Source: Mycolicibacterium peregrinum (lineage in GTDB: Bacteria; Actinomycetota; Actinomycetes; Mycobacteriales; Mycobacteriaceae). From it: a stretch of 64,000 bases of DNA. A program made the translations under genes and the position numbers. Where the stretch lies: assembly GCF_002102345.1 (NCBI RefSeq), contig NZ_LQPP01000015.1:248001-312000 (forward strand), read 5' to 3'. The notes under the pieces were generated by a model that had not been told where the DNA came from, did not search any database, and worked only from the letters and a program-made list of their open reading frames with translations. This document shows positions 42,902 to 57,301 of the stretch, piece after piece. Each line of letters starts with the position of its first letter. Position 1 is the first letter of the stretch.

Positions 42902-43686
42902 GCCGGCTGGCGGAGTTGTTCGACGGCTGCCGCGCCGAGGGTCGTGCCGCGCTGATCGGTTACCTGCCGACGGGGTTCCCGGATGTTCAGACGTCGATCG
43001 CGGCGATGACGGCGATGGTCGAATCCGGTTGTGATCTCGTGGAAGTCGGCGTTCCGTACTCGGATCCCGGGATGGACGGGCCGACGATCGCGGCCGCCAC
43101 CGAGGCGGCGCTGGCCGGCGGGGTTCGGGTGCGCGACACCCTCGCCGCGGTCGAGGCGATCAGCAACGCCGGCGGCCGCGCAGTGGTGATGACATACTGG
43201 AACCCGGTGTTGCGCAAGGGTGTTGACACGTTTGCCCGCGACCTGGCGTCGGCCGGTGGGTACGGGTTGATCACCCCGGACCTGATCCCCGAGGAAGCCG
43301 TCGATTGGATCGCGGCATCGGAGGAACACAATCTGGACCGGATCTTCCTGGTCGCCCCGTCGTCTACGCCGGAGCGGCTAGCAGCGACGGTGAACGCTTC
43401 ACGAGGCTTCGTCTACGCCGCATCGACCATGGGCGTAACCGGAGCCCGCGACGTGGTCTCGAACGCAGCGCCGGAGTTGGTGCGTCGCGTCAAGGAAGTC
43501 TCCGACATCCCTGTCGGAGTGGGGTTGGGTGTGCGCTCGGGAGCGCAGGCGGCCGAGATCGGCGCCTACGCCGACGGCGTCATCGTCGGGTCGGCACTGG
43601 TGTCCGCCCTGGGGGAGGGACTGGACGCACTCCGGCGCCTCACCGAAGAACTGGCCAACGGCGTTAGGCAGAGGATTTCAGCTTGA
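42898..43686 (+). CDS. trpA: Tryptophan synthase alpha chain
   Basis: Cleaves indole-3-glycerol phosphate and channels indole to TrpB. 262 aa. Catalytic glutamate in [16 protein letters not shown] with the aspartate in the same segment; [41 protein letters not shown]; and [14 protein letters not shown]. Stop overlaps lgt through TTGA. Confidence 0.97.
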   Translation: MSRLAELFDGCRAEGRAALIGYLPTGFPDVQTSIAAMTAMVESGCDLVEVGVPYSDPGMDGPTIAAATEAALAGGVRVRDTLAAVEAISNAGGRAVVMTYWNPVLRKGVDTFARDLASAGGYGLITPDLIPEEAVDWIAASEEHNLDRIFLVAPSSTPERLAATVNASRGFVYAASTMGVTGARDVVSNAAPELVRRVKEVSDIPVGVGLGVRSGAQAAEIGAYADGVIVGSALVSALGEGLDALRRLTEELANGVRQRISA

Positions 43687-45863
43687 CCACTACCGTGCTC
43701 GCGTACTTGCCCAGCCCGTCACAGGGCGTCTGGCATTTGGGCCCGGTGCCGATACGCGCGTACGCGCTGTGCATCATCATCGGCATCATCGCAGCGCTGG
43801 TGATCGGTGACCGGCGCTGGCAGGCGAGGGGCGGACAAGCCGGCGTCATATACGACATCGCCTTGTGGGCAGTGCCGTTTGGGCTTGTCGGTGGCCGGCT
43901 CTACCACGTCATGACGGACTGGCCCACGTATTTCGGGCCCACCGGCAAGGGCCTTGGTGCGGCATTCCAGGTTTGGCAGGGCGGTCTGGGAATCTGGGGC
44001 GCCGTCGCACTTGGCGGTGTGGGAGCGTGGATCGGTTGCCGGGCACACGGGATACCGCTGCCGGCCTTCGGGGACGCGATCGCGCCCGGGATCATCTTGG
44101 CCCAGGCCATCGGGCGGCTGGGAAACTACTTCAACCAGGAGCTGTACGGCGGGGACACCACCTTGCCGTGGGGCCTGGAGATCTACAAGCGGCTGAATGC
44201 GGCCGGCGTGGCCGACGATCTCAATGGGGTGTCCACCGGCGAGGTCATCAAGGTCGTGCATCCGACCTTCCTCTACGAATTACTGTGGAACCTGCTGATT
44301 TTCGCGCTGCTGATCTGGGCGGACCGGAAGTTCAAGCTCGGTCATGGCCGCCTGTTCGCGCTGTATGTCGCCGGCTACTGTGCGGGCCGTTTCCTGGTCG
44401 AGTTGATGCGTAGCGACCCGGCGACCGAATTCGCCGGTATCCGCATCAACACCTTCACCTCGACGTTCGTGTTCATCGGAGCGGTCGTCTACATCATGTT
44501 GGCGACCAAGGGTCGGGAAGACCCGGCGACGCTGGTCGGTAAGCGTGATGACGAAGAGGACGAAGCCGCGGTCGACGAACTCGGCAAGGAGTTGGTTGCC
44601 GCAGCGGCGGGTACCGGTGTCGTGGCGGCCGCAGCTGTAGCGGGTCAGGACGACGACGAAGATGCCGACCACATGCATCCGGACGAGGTCGGTGCGAGTG
44701 AGGACGACGGCGCCGAAGCTGCCGCGGCCATCGAACTGAAGGGGATCGCGGCCGAGCCTGACGAAGACGCCGACGCTCTCGACGACGAGGCTGAAGACTC
44801 CGAAGCTGAAGCCGAGCCGGACGTCGAAGAAGAGTCTGCCGACGAGGTCGCTGTCGCCGGTGAGTCCACTGATGTCGAAGGCGAAGCCGAAGAAGCCGAA
44901 GCTGAGTCGGACGCCGAGGAAGCAGCTGCCGGCGAGGACGCTGATGACGAGCCCACTGGTGCTGAGGTCGAGGAGCAGGTCGCCGATCAGGATGCGGTAG
45001 CCGAGCCGGACGTCGAAGAAGAGTCTGCCGACGAGGTCGCTGTCGTCGGTGAGTCCACCGATGTCGAAGGCGAAGCCGAAGAAGCCGAAGCTGAGTCGGA
45101 CGCCGAGGATTCAGCTGCCGGTGAGGACGCTGATGACGAGCCCACTGGTGCTGAGGTCGAGGAGCAGGTCGCCGATCAGGATGCGGTAGCCGAGCCGGAC
45201 GTCGAAGAAGCTGCGGACGATGTCAGCGCGGCGGGCGAGCCCTCCGATGACGAAGGCGAGGCTGAAGAAGCCGAAGCTGAGTCGGACGCCGAGGACGAGG
45301 TCTCTGGCGACGATGAGTCCACTGACGACGACGGCGAGCCGGAACTCGAATCGGAGGTAGCCGCCGAGGAGTCGGCTGCTGACGAGACTGCCGACGCGGT
45401 CGCTGGCGACGACGAATCCACTGATGTCGAAGGCGAGGCTGAAGAACCCGAAGCCGAGTCCGACGTCGACGAAGCTGACGAAGTCGCTGTCGCCGGTGAG
45501 TCCACTGATGTAGCCGACGAGTCGGAACTCGAATCTGAGGAAGGTGCCGAGGAGCTGGCTGCTGACGAGGCCGCGGACGGTACCGACGGCGAAGACGCCG
45601 ACGACGCCCTTCCGGATGACAGTGGTGAGTCTGAGACGTCGGTGGATGACGTCGAGGTCGAGGTCGAAGACGGCACCGCGGACACAGCCGACGAGCCCAA
45701 TACCGACGAAGAGGCTTCCGAGACGCCCGAAACGGACGATGGCGATGAGGACGTCTCGGGCGAAACCGGCCCCGAATCACCCGCTGCTGTCGAGCCGTCG
45801 GAGCCTTCCGAGGCAGCCAAGCAGGGCGGTCGGGTGCGTCGCTGGTTCCGCCGCAACCGGTAA
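43683..45863 (+). CDS. lgt: Prolipoprotein diacylglyceryl transferase with long acidic repeat tail
   Basis: Membrane enzyme that attaches diacylglycerol to lipobox cysteines. Residues 1-285 are the normal Lgt domain, with about seven hydrophobic segments, the signature GRLGNYFNQELYGG (about residue 140), VHPTFLYELLWN and CAGRFLVELMRSDPA. Residues from about 285 to 726 form an extremely acidic Asp/Glu/Ala/Ser tail with 63-residue repeats, ending in a basic WFRRNR. Most bacterial Lgt proteins lack any tail; the M. tuberculosis protein has a shorter one. Starts at TTG 43683, coupled to trpA (TTGA); GTG 43695 is the alternative. Tail function unknown. Confidence 0.92.
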   Translation: MTTTVLAYLPSPSQGVWHLGPVPIRAYALCIIIGIIAALVIGDRRWQARGGQAGVIYDIALWAVPFGLVGGRLYHVMTDWPTYFGPTGKGLGAAFQVWQGGLGIWGAVALGGVGAWIGCRAHGIPLPAFGDAIAPGIILAQAIGRLGNYFNQELYGGDTTLPWGLEIYKRLNAAGVADDLNGVSTGEVIKVVHPTFLYELLWNLLIFALLIWADRKFKLGHGRLFALYVAGYCAGRFLVELMRSDPATEFAGIRINTFTSTFVFIGAVVYIMLATKGREDPATLVGKRDDEEDEAAVDELGKELVAAAAGTGVVAAAAVAGQDDDEDADHMHPDEVGASEDDGAEAAAAIELKGIAAEPDEDADALDDEAEDSEAEAEPDVEEESADEVAVAGESTDVEGEAEEAEAESDAEEAAAGEDADDEPTGAEVEEQVADQDAVAEPDVEEESADEVAVVGESTDVEGEAEEAEAESDAEDSAAGEDADDEPTGAEVEEQVADQDAVAEPDVEEAADDVSAAGEPSDDEGEAEEAEAESDAEDEVSGDDESTDDDGEPELESEVAAEESAADETADAVAGDDESTDVEGEAEEPEAESDVDEADEVAVAGESTDVADESELESEEGAEELAADEAADGTDGEDADDALPDDSGESETSVDDVEVEVEDGTADTADEPNTDEEASETPETDDGDEDVSGETGPESPAAVEPSEPSEAAKQGGRVRRWFRRNR
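44811..45210 (+). repeat. 189-base in-frame tandem repeat in lgt
   Basis: Copy 1 is 44811-44999 and copy 2 is 45000-45188; a third partial copy of 22 bases begins at 45189. Each full unit encodes 63 residues starting EPDVEEESADEVAV. I count about five base differences between the two full copies, so the duplication is recent or kept uniform. Looser related units (STDVEGEAEE) recur to about 45520. Confidence 0.92.
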
Positions 45864-45889
45864 CGATCGGGCTCTGGCATCCTGGCTGT

Positions 45890-46288
45890 ATGACTGATCC
45901 GTCGCAGTCCGGAGGCTCCTCGGAAATCCCGTCGTCGGCCGGCTTTCCGCCGCCCGCGGGGTATCCGCCACCGCCACCGGGCTATCCGCCCTATCCGCCG
46001 GCGTTCGTGGATCCGAGCGCGCCCTTCGGCCGTCATCCGGTCACCGGCGAACCGCTCTCCGACAAGTCGAAGGTTGTGGCCGGGCTGCTGCAGTTGGTCG
46101 GGCTGTTCGGCTTTGTCGGTCTCGGGCGCATCTACCTGGGCCAAACCGGATTGGGCATCGCCCAGTTGATCGTGGGCTTGGCCACCTGCACCATCGGCGC
46201 CATCATCTGGGGGCTCGTCGACGCGATCTTGATCTTCACCGACAAGGTTCGCGACCCGTACGGGCGTCCACTGCGCGATGGAACCTAG
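45890..46288 (+). CDS. TM2-domain membrane protein
   Basis: 132 aa. A Pro/Gly/Tyr-rich cytoplasmic N-terminus (GYPPPPPGYPPYPP) is followed by the TM2 domain: SKVVAGLLQLVGLFGFVGLGRIYLG, then a second helix through LGIAQLIVGLATCTIGAIIWGLVDAI, ending in the charged FTDKVRDPYGR. It corresponds to Rv1615 in position. Function unknown. ATG at 45890; its last 11 bases overlap the DUF2752 gene. Confidence 0.85.
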   Translation: MTDPSQSGGSSEIPSSAGFPPPAGYPPPPPGYPPYPPAFVDPSAPFGRHPVTGEPLSDKSKVVAGLLQLVGLFGFVGLGRIYLGQTGLGIAQLIVGLATCTIGAIIWGLVDAILIFTDKVRDPYGRPLRDGT

Positions 46289-46691
46289 CGGCCTCACCTC
46301 CACGACGGCCGGGCGATATTCGCTGCTGGCGGCGGGATTGCTCGGGGGTGGCGCGTTGACCTATACCGGTGTGGCGGATCCACACCGTCCCGGGTTTGTG
46401 TTTCCTGGCTGCCCGTTCAAGGCCCTGACCGGACTGAACTGTCCGGCCTGTGGCGGGCTGCGGATGACCCATGATCTGCTGCACGGCGACGTGGCTGCGG
46501 CGGTTGTGGACAACGTATTCGCCTTGGTCGGTCTGCCTGCGCTGATGGTATGGATGTTGGTGCGGTGGCGGTTGGGCAAGGCGCTGTTTCCGATACCCGC
46601 GGTGGTGACGATCGTGGTCGCGTTGGTGCTGTGGACGGTGGTGCGCAACCTGCCGGGCTTCCCGCTGGTCCCGACGTTAAGCACTCAGTAG
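46278..46691 (+). CDS. DUF2752 membrane protein
   Basis: 137 aa with three hydrophobic segments and the DUF2752 core GCPFKALTGLNCPACGGLRM-THDLLHGD (C-P-x-C-G-G and a conserved H-D). It corresponds to Rv1616. Function unknown. ATG at 46278 inside the end of the TM2 gene, so the two are coupled. Confidence 0.85.
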   Translation: MEPSGLTSTTAGRYSLLAAGLLGGGALTYTGVADPHRPGFVFPGCPFKALTGLNCPACGGLRMTHDLLHGDVAAAVVDNVFALVGLPALMVWMLVRWRLGKALFPIPAVVTIVVALVLWTVVRNLPGFPLVPTLSTQ

Positions 46692-46708
46692 TAGCCCACC
46701 TGCGCTGA

Positions 46709-46714
46709 TACACT
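46709..46714 (+). promoter_or_regulatory. Putative -10 box for gltBD
   Basis: TACACT within CTGATACACTGAAAAT, 62 bases upstream of the gltB GTG and after the DUF2752 stop. No clear -35 box. Confidence 0.4.
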
Positions 46715-46776
46715 GAAAATTCGGGCCGGTGCAGTCCCGGGACCAGGATGTTCCGGACTTGCGGAGGTGCGATCAA

Positions 46777-51337
<4,561 letters not shown>

Positions 51338-51345
<8 letters not shown>

Positions 51346-52840
51346 TCCGACCGGATTTCTTCGTGTCCCCAAAATCGAGGCGGCCAAGCGCCCCGTCGAG
51401 GAGCGGGTGGGGGACTGGCGCGAGGTGTACGAGCGCGAGGATCCCAACGAGCGCGCCGGCGAGGTGTCGCAGCAGGCGCGGCGCTGCATGGATTGCGGGA
51501 TCCCGTTCTGTCATTCCGGCAAGGCGGGCTGCCCGCTGGGCAACCTGATCCCGGAATGGAACGACCTGGTGCGGCGGGGACGTTGGGATGCGGCCAGTGA
51601 TCGCCTGCACGCCACCAACAACTTTCCGGAGTTCACCGGACGGCTGTGCCCAGCGCCATGTGAGGCAGCCTGCGTGCTCTCGATCTCGGAGGAGCAGACC
51701 GGCGGCAGTGTGACGATCAAGCGGATCGAGCAGACGATCGCCGACCACGCCTGGATGAATGGCACGGTCGAACCCCAGCCCGCTGCGATCTCCACCGGCA
51801 AGAGCGTGGCCGTCGTCGGTTCGGGTCCGGCAGGTTTGGCTGCGGCACAACAGCTCACGCGCGCCGGCCACGAGGTGACGGTGTACGAGCGTGACAACCG
51901 GGTGGGTGGATTGCTGCGCTACGGGATCCCCGAGTACAAGCTCGAGAAGTCGGTGCTGAATCAGCGTCTGGCCCAGATGCGGGCCGAGGGCACGCGATTC
52001 GTCACCGAGTGCGAAGTGGGCGTCGATCTGACCGTCGAGCAGCTCCGTCAGCGTCACCAGGCGGTGGTGCTGGCGGTCGGCGCGCTCCGGGGGCGAGACA
52101 ACGACGTGCCCGGACGGGAGCTCGACGGCGTGCACCTGGCGATGGAGCATCTGGTGCCGGCCAACCGCGAGTGTGAAGGCGACTCGTCGTCGCCGATCTC
52201 GGCGGCGGGCAAGCACGTGGTGATCATCGGTGGCGGTGACACCGGCGCCGACTGCCTGGGCACCGCGCACCGTCAGGGTGCGGCGTCGGTGACGCAGCTT
52301 GACTACAACGCCGAGCCGCCCGAGACCCGCAACGACGAGCTCTCTCCCTGGCCGACGTGGCCGTTGGTGCTGCGGACCTCCCCGGCGCACGCCGAAGGGG
52401 GCGCGCGCCGGTTCGAAGTAGCGGTACAACGGTTTCTAGGCGACGAGAACGGTCATGTGCGGGCCGTCGAGATCGCCGAGGTTCAGGTGACCCGCGACGC
52501 CGAAGGACGCCGCGAGATCACGCCGGTCGGCGAGTCGTTGCAGATTCCCTGCGACCTGGCGCTGTTGGCGATCGGGTTCGAAGGCGTCGAGCACATGGCG
52601 CTGCTCGACGGGCTGCACCTGAAACTGACCCGGCGCGGCACCGTGTCGTGCGGTTCGGACTGGCAGACCGACGCGCCCGGGGTGTTCGTATGCGGTGATG
52701 CCCACCGGGGCGCCTCGCTGGTGGTGTGGGCCATCGCGGAGGGCCGCAGCGCAGCGCACGCGGTGGACGCCTACCTGATGGGTGAGTCGGATCTGCCGTC
52801 GCCGGTGAGGCCAGGGACGCTCCCACTAAGCGTTGTCTGA
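51338..52840 (+). CDS. gltD: Glutamate synthase (NADPH), small subunit
   Basis: Supplies electrons from NADPH through FAD and 4Fe-4S clusters to GltB. 500 aa. N-terminal cluster cysteines CMDCGIPFC and [14 protein letters not shown] site [20 protein letters not shown], then [15 protein letters not shown], and NADPH site [23 protein letters not shown] at 51338 ([10 protein letters not shown]) overlaps the gltB end by 8 bases. Complete, and the pair is functional by inspection. Confidence 0.96.
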
Positions 52841-52850
52841 ATCGATCAAC

Positions 52851-52856
52851 TAGACT
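52851..52856 (+). promoter_or_regulatory. -10 box for pyk, leaderless spacing
   Basis: TAGACT ends 8 bases before the pyk GTG at 52865, which would place the transcription start at or next to the start codon. No RBS is visible, consistent with a leaderless message. Confidence 0.5.
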
Positions 52857-52864
52857 GACGTGAC

Positions 52865-54283
52865 GTGAGCAGACGCGGAAAGATCGTTTGTACGCTTGGC
52901 CCGGCTACCAGCACCGATGAGACGGTACGGGCCCTGGTCGAGGCCGGGATGGATGTCGCTCGGCTGAACTTCAGCCACGGTGACTACACCGACCACGAGG
53001 CCGCCTATAAGCGGGTCCGGGCGGCATCGGATGCCACGGGCCGTGCAGTGGGTGTGCTGGCTGACCTTCAGGGCCCCAAGATCAGATTGGGCCGGTTCAC
53101 GGACGGTCCGACCTACTGGGCGAACGGCGAATCGGTGCGGATCACCGTCGACGACTGCGAGGGCACGCACGACCGGGTGTCGACCACCTACAAGCGGTTG
53201 GCCGAGGACGCCCGGCCGGGGGATCGGGTCCTCGTCGACGACGGCAACGTCGGCCTGGTGGTCGACCAGATCGACGGCAACGACGTGATCTGCACGGTCA
53301 CCGAGGGCGGCCCGGTCAGCAACAACAAGGGCATGTCGCTGCCCGGGATGAACGTGACGGCACCGGCGCTGTCCGAAAAGGACATCGAGGATCTCGAGTT
53401 CGCGTTGCGCCTGGGCGTTGATCTCATCGCCCTGTCTTTCGTCCGGTCACCCGCCGACATCGAACTCGTCCACGAGGTGATGGACCGGGTCGGTCGGCGC
53501 GTTCCGGTGATCGCGAAGCTGGAGAAGCCCGAGGCCGTCGAGAATCTCGAGGCCATCGTGCTGGCGTTCGACGCGATCATGGTCGCCCGCGGTGATCTCG
53601 GCGTCGAACTGCCGCTGGAAGAAGTGCCACTGGTCCAGAAGCGCGCCATCCAGATGGCAAGGGAGAACGCCAAACCCGTCATCGTCGCCACCCAGATGCT
53701 GGAGTCGATGATCGAAAGCTCCCGGCCCACTCGCGCGGAGGCCTCCGACGTCGCCAACGCCGTGCTCGACGGCGCGGACGCGGTGATGCTCTCCGGCGAG
53801 ACCTCTGTCGGCAAGTACCCGCTGGAGGCCGTCAAGACGATGGCCCGCATCATCAAGGCGGTCGAGGACAATTCGGTGAGCGTGCCGCCGCTGACCCACA
53901 CTCCTCGCACCAAGCGCGGGGTCATCTCCTATGCGGCCCGCGATATCGGAGAGCGACTCGACGCCAAGGCGTTGGTCGCGTTCACCCAGTCCGGTGACAC
54001 CGTGCGTCGCCTGGCCCGGCTGCACACCCCGCTTCCGGTGCTGGCGTTCACGGCTCTGCCCGAGGTGCGCAGCCAGCTGGCCCTGACCTGGGGTACCGAG
54101 ACGTTCATCGTGGCGCAGATGAAGAGCACGGACGACATGATCCGCCAGGTCGACAAATCGCTGCTGGATCTGGGCCGCTACAAGCGCGGTGAGCTGGTGG
54201 TCATCGTCGCGGGTGCTCCGCCGGGCACAGTAGGCTCCACGAATCTGATCCACGTGCACCGCATCGGGGAGGACGACGTCTAG
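52865..54283 (+). CDS. pyk: Pyruvate kinase
   Basis: Glycolytic enzyme making pyruvate and ATP from phosphoenolpyruvate. 472 aa. Motifs: RRGKIVCTLGPATS, ARLNFSHGDY, the DLQGPKIRLG loop, VIAKLEKPEAVENL, MVARGDLGVELPLEEVPLVQK (Mg/K site) and VMLSGETSVGKYPLEAV. The C-terminal allosteric domain is complete. Corresponds to pykA (Rv1617). Confidence 0.97.
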   Translation: MSRRGKIVCTLGPATSTDETVRALVEAGMDVARLNFSHGDYTDHEAAYKRVRAASDATGRAVGVLADLQGPKIRLGRFTDGPTYWANGESVRITVDDCEGTHDRVSTTYKRLAEDARPGDRVLVDDGNVGLVVDQIDGNDVICTVTEGGPVSNNKGMSLPGMNVTAPALSEKDIEDLEFALRLGVDLIALSFVRSPADIELVHEVMDRVGRRVPVIAKLEKPEAVENLEAIVLAFDAIMVARGDLGVELPLEEVPLVQKRAIQMARENAKPVIVATQMLESMIESSRPTRAEASDVANAVLDGADAVMLSGETSVGKYPLEAVKTMARIIKAVEDNSVSVPPLTHTPRTKRGVISYAARDIGERLDAKALVAFTQSGDTVRRLARLHTPLPVLAFTALPEVRSQLALTWGTETFIVAQMKSTDDMIRQVDKSLLDLGRYKRGELVVIVAGAPPGTVGSTNLIHVHRIGEDDV

Positions 54284-54330
54284 CGGTCCTCAGCCGCAGA
54301 GCGCCTGCCAAAGTTCTCGAAAGGCATTCC

Positions 54331-55203
54331 TTGACACACCCGGATTTCGAGGAGCTGCTGGCTGTTCTCGATCTGAATCGCGTCGACGACAACCTGTTCA
54401 TCGGCTCGCATCCGAGTAAGAACCCGGTGCGCACCTTCGGCGGCCAGATGATCGCGCAGGCGTTCGTCGCCGGCGGGCGCACGCTGGAACACAAGCTCGC
54501 GCCGAGTGCGCTGAATGCGCACTTCATCGCCGGTGGCGATCCGGAAAAGGATCTGGAGTTCCACGTGGTGCGGTTGCGCGACGAGCGCCGGTTCGCCAAC
54601 CGCCGGGTGGATGTCATGCAGGACGGGAACCTGCTGACCTCGGTGATGCTGTCTTACATGAACGCCGGCCGGGGGCTCGAGCACAGCGTGCCCGCTCCGG
54701 AGGTTCCGCATCCGGACACACTGCCGAAGATCGATGAATTGCTGCGCGGCTATGAGAAGACGGTGCCGTTGTTCGTCGAGGCATTACGCCCGATCGAATG
54801 GCGGTACACCAACGATCCGTCCTGGGTGATGCGGAAAAAGGGCGGCAAGCTCGACCACAACCGGGTGTGGCTGAAGACGGAGGGCACGATGCCCTCCGAT
54901 CCCGTGCTGCACGGTGCGGCCCTGGTGTACTCCTCTGATACCACCGTGCTCGATTCGATCATCACCACTCATGGGTTGTCCTGGGGTTTTGACCGGATTT
55001 TCGCGGTGACGATGAACCATTCCGTGTGGTTTCACCGGCCCGTCAAGTTCGACGAGTGGGTGCTGTACTCGACCACGTCGCCGGTAGCGGCCGAATCCCG
55101 CGGGCTGGGCACCGGTCACTTTTTCGACGCCGCGGGCCATCTGGTCGCGACGGTGGTCCAGGAGGGAATCGTCAAGTACTTCCCGGGTGCCGCGACGACC
55201 TGA
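54331..55203 (+). CDS. tesB: Acyl-CoA thioesterase II
   Basis: Double hotdog-fold thioesterase that hydrolyses medium- and long-chain acyl-CoA. 290 aa. Motifs: RTFGGQMIAQAFVAGGRT, SALNAHFIAGGDPEKDLEF, the mid-protein SDTTVLDSI and NHSVWFHRPVKFDEWVLY. Start TTG at 54331 (MTHPDFEELL), with AAAGG upstream; no ATG or GTG is available before the conserved FGGQM. Corresponds to Rv1618. Confidence 0.93.
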   Translation: MTHPDFEELLAVLDLNRVDDNLFIGSHPSKNPVRTFGGQMIAQAFVAGGRTLEHKLAPSALNAHFIAGGDPEKDLEFHVVRLRDERRFANRRVDVMQDGNLLTSVMLSYMNAGRGLEHSVPAPEVPHPDTLPKIDELLRGYEKTVPLFVEALRPIEWRYTNDPSWVMRKKGGKLDHNRVWLKTEGTMPSDPVLHGAALVYSSDTTVLDSIITTHGLSWGFDRIFAVTMNHSVWFHRPVKFDEWVLYSTTSPVAAESRGLGTGHFFDAAGHLVATVVQEGIVKYFPGAATT

Positions 55204-55209
55204 GTCGGT

Positions 55210-55758
55210 TCAGCGGGTAGAGGTCGGCGTGTCGCCGAAGGAATCCTCGATCCGCCGTTCGAACTCTTTCTCGCACCGCTGCTGGGCCACGGTGTCGTCG
55301 CCGGCCTGCTGCAGGCAGTGCACGTAGTCCCGGCCACCGACATCGTCGAACCATCGCTGGCCGAAATACAACCAGATTCCGACGAACACCAGGGACACCA
55401 CACAGGCGATGGCGCCGAGCGCGACTCCGGCGGTAGCGACGCCACCATTGGTGGCCTCGCCCCGTTGGCTGCGCCCACGACCGAGAAACCCGAGGATCAG
55501 TGCGACGATGCCGAATATCAGTCCACCGATCACCGTCCATGTCAGCAGCAGCGCGAAGATGGCCAGGATGAGCGCGGCGATGCCGAGTCCGTTGGCGGGC
55601 CCACGCGGGCTGGGCTGCATCGGGTATCCGCCATACGGCGGCGGGTACGGCCCGGGATACGCACCGGGGGGCGGCCCGTAGGGATATCCCGACGGAGGGG
55701 GAGGCCCGGTCGGCTGCGGCTCCTCCGACCCAGCTGGGTTGGATCGCTCGTCGGTCAT
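55210..55758 (-). CDS. Proline-rich two-helix membrane protein (DUF4190-like)
   Basis: 182 aa. N-terminal Pro/Gly/Tyr-rich segment (about residues 18-50), two hydrophobic helices in the DUF4190 style (GLGIAALILAIFALLLTW and VIGGLIFGIVALILGFLG), a third near VALGAIACVVSLVFVGIW, and a soluble C-terminal part with two cysteines. Function unknown. ATG at 55758 is chosen over an extension into cydC. Lies 10 bases after the cydC stop on the same strand, so it may be the last gene of the cyd transcript. Confidence 0.75.
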   Translation of the reverse strand: MTDERSNPAGSEEPQPTGPPPPSGYPYGPPPGAYPGPYPPPYGGYPMQPSPRGPANGLGIAALILAIFALLLTWTVIGGLIFGIVALILGFLGRGRSQRGEATNGGVATAGVALGAIACVVSLVFVGIWLYFGQRWFDDVGGRDYVHCLQQAGDDTVAQQRCEKEFERRIEDSFGDTPTSTR

Positions 55759-55768
55759 GCCTGCGAGG

Positions 55769-57301
55769 CTACCCGTCGGTGACGGTGCCCGGTTGCGGAC
55801 AGCGGACGACGGGGCAGGCGAGCGTGTCCGGCAGATGGTGGGTGGCGACGACGACGGTCTGGTCTGCGGCGAACCAGTCACCCGGAGTGAGGATTTCGGT
55901 CAGGATCCGTTGACTGTCGGCGGCGTCGAGGTTCTCGGTAGGCTCATCGAGCAGGACGACAGAGAAATCTGACACCAGCACTCTGGCCAGCAGCAACCGG
56001 CGCCGCTGACCGGCCGACAACGCGGTGTGACCGCCTTCGAGCACGGTCGACAAGCCCTCGGGCAGGCCGTCCAACCATTCGGTGAGACCGACACGCTCGA
56101 TCGCTGAAAGCAATTCGGTGTCGGTGACATCCCCGCGGACCACGAGCAGGTTGTCCCGTACCGTGGTCTCGAAAATGTGTGCATCCTCGGCGAAAAATGC
56201 TGCGCGCCCGGGTGTTTCATCGAGTCGCTCGGCCAGCGCCATCAACAACGTCGTTTTCCCCGAGCCGCTCGGCCCGACGACGGCCAGTCGTCCCCCGTCG
56301 GGCAGATCGACCGACGGTGCCGCGGGACGTCGGCGGGCCAGGGGATCGCCCTCGGTGAGCTCGAGCAGACGCCGTGCGGCGATGCGGGACTTCGTGAGCC
56401 CGACAGCAGCGTCGGGCAGGGCGGTAGTGGCCTCGAAAGCCGACAAGGGCAACAACATCAGGATGGCCAGGGTGGTCGGCGCGGTCGTGGGGGCCAGTGC
56501 GATGCCTGCGATGACCGCACCCAGGACACTGGTACCAATGGCGATGCTGGGCATCGCGGCGGCCAGCGCTGCCGGGGCGGCCGCGCGGTCAGCGGCGTGG
56601 CCCCAGTCGCGGTGGTGGCGCTCCGCGGTGGCGATGAGATCGTCGAGGCGTCCGCTCACCCGCAACTCCGGCGCGTACTCCAGGGCCAACATCGTTGCGG
56701 AGTCGCGGTCACCGCGGTGTTGGACGGCAACGGACTCCGCGGCAGCCACGGCACGGGCGGTGAGTGCCGGGGCCACCACGCCGGCGATCAGCAGGCACAG
56801 CGCCAGCACCACTGCGGCGCCGGGGGAGATGAGCGCGATGACACCGACCGCCACCGCGCTGAGCACTGTGGCCACCACGATCGGCAACACAGAACGCACT
56901 ACGACGTCGGCCAGTTCATCGACGGAACTGCCGACCCGCGACACCAACTCCCCGCTCGGAAGCCGCATCGCGTCGTCGTCGGGTCCGGTTGCTAGCCTGC
57001 GGAACAAGCCGGTGCGGGCGTTGGCCGCGGACCTCAGTGCCGTGTCGTGGGCGGCCAGGCGCTGGCAGTAGCCGAGCACACCGCGGGAGATACCCAGCGC
57101 ACGCACTGCGACGACGGCCACCGAGAGGTCCAAGATCGGCGGCATCTGCCAGGCCCGGGTGATCAGCCACGCCGAGATGCCCGCCAGGGCCAGCGCGCTG
57201 CCCAGCGAGAGCACTCCCAGAACGCTGGCCAGGATCAGCCGGCTCAGCCGGGGCCGCAGCAGCTCCAGTGCCAGCCGCAGCAACGGATCACGTCGAAACA
57301 T
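55769..57301 (-). CDS. cydC: Thiol reductant ABC exporter subunit CydC
   Basis: Half of the CydDC exporter, a membrane ABC protein needed for cytochrome bd assembly. 510 aa. Six-helix type-1 exporter domain (LILASVLGVLSLGSALALAGIS onward), then the ATPase: Walker A GPSGSGKTTLL, signature LSAGQRRRLLLARVL, Walker B VVLLDEPTENLD and a late HHLPDTL. ATG at 57301 gives 14 bases of overlap with cydD; a GTG at 57310 is possible. Confidence 0.93.
   Translation of the reverse strand: MFRRDPLLRLALELLRPRLSRLILASVLGVLSLGSALALAGISAWLITRAWQMPPILDLSVAVVAVRALGISRGVLGYCQRLAAHDTALRSAANARTGLFRRLATGPDDDAMRLPSGELVSRVGSSVDELADVVVRSVLPIVVATVLSAVAVGVIALISPGAAVVLALCLLIAGVVAPALTARAVAAAESVAVQHRGDRDSATMLALEYAPELRVSGRLDDLIATAERHHRDWGHAADRAAAPAALAAAMPSIAIGTSVLGAVIAGIALAPTTAPTTLAILMLLPLSAFEATTALPDAAVGLTKSRIAARRLLELTEGDPLARRRPAAPSVDLPDGGRLAVVGPSGSGKTTLLMALAERLDETPGRAAFFAEDAHIFETTVRDNLLVVRGDVTDTELLSAIERVGLTEWLDGLPEGLSTVLEGGHTALSAGQRRRLLLARVLVSDFSVVLLDEPTENLDAADSQRILTEILTPGDWFAADQTVVVATHHLPDTLACPVVRCPQPGTVTDG

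Noticed and set aside
44811..45520. Regular repeats considered as a CRISPR array
   Set aside because: The units are in-frame coding repeats without spacers, and there is no cas gene.
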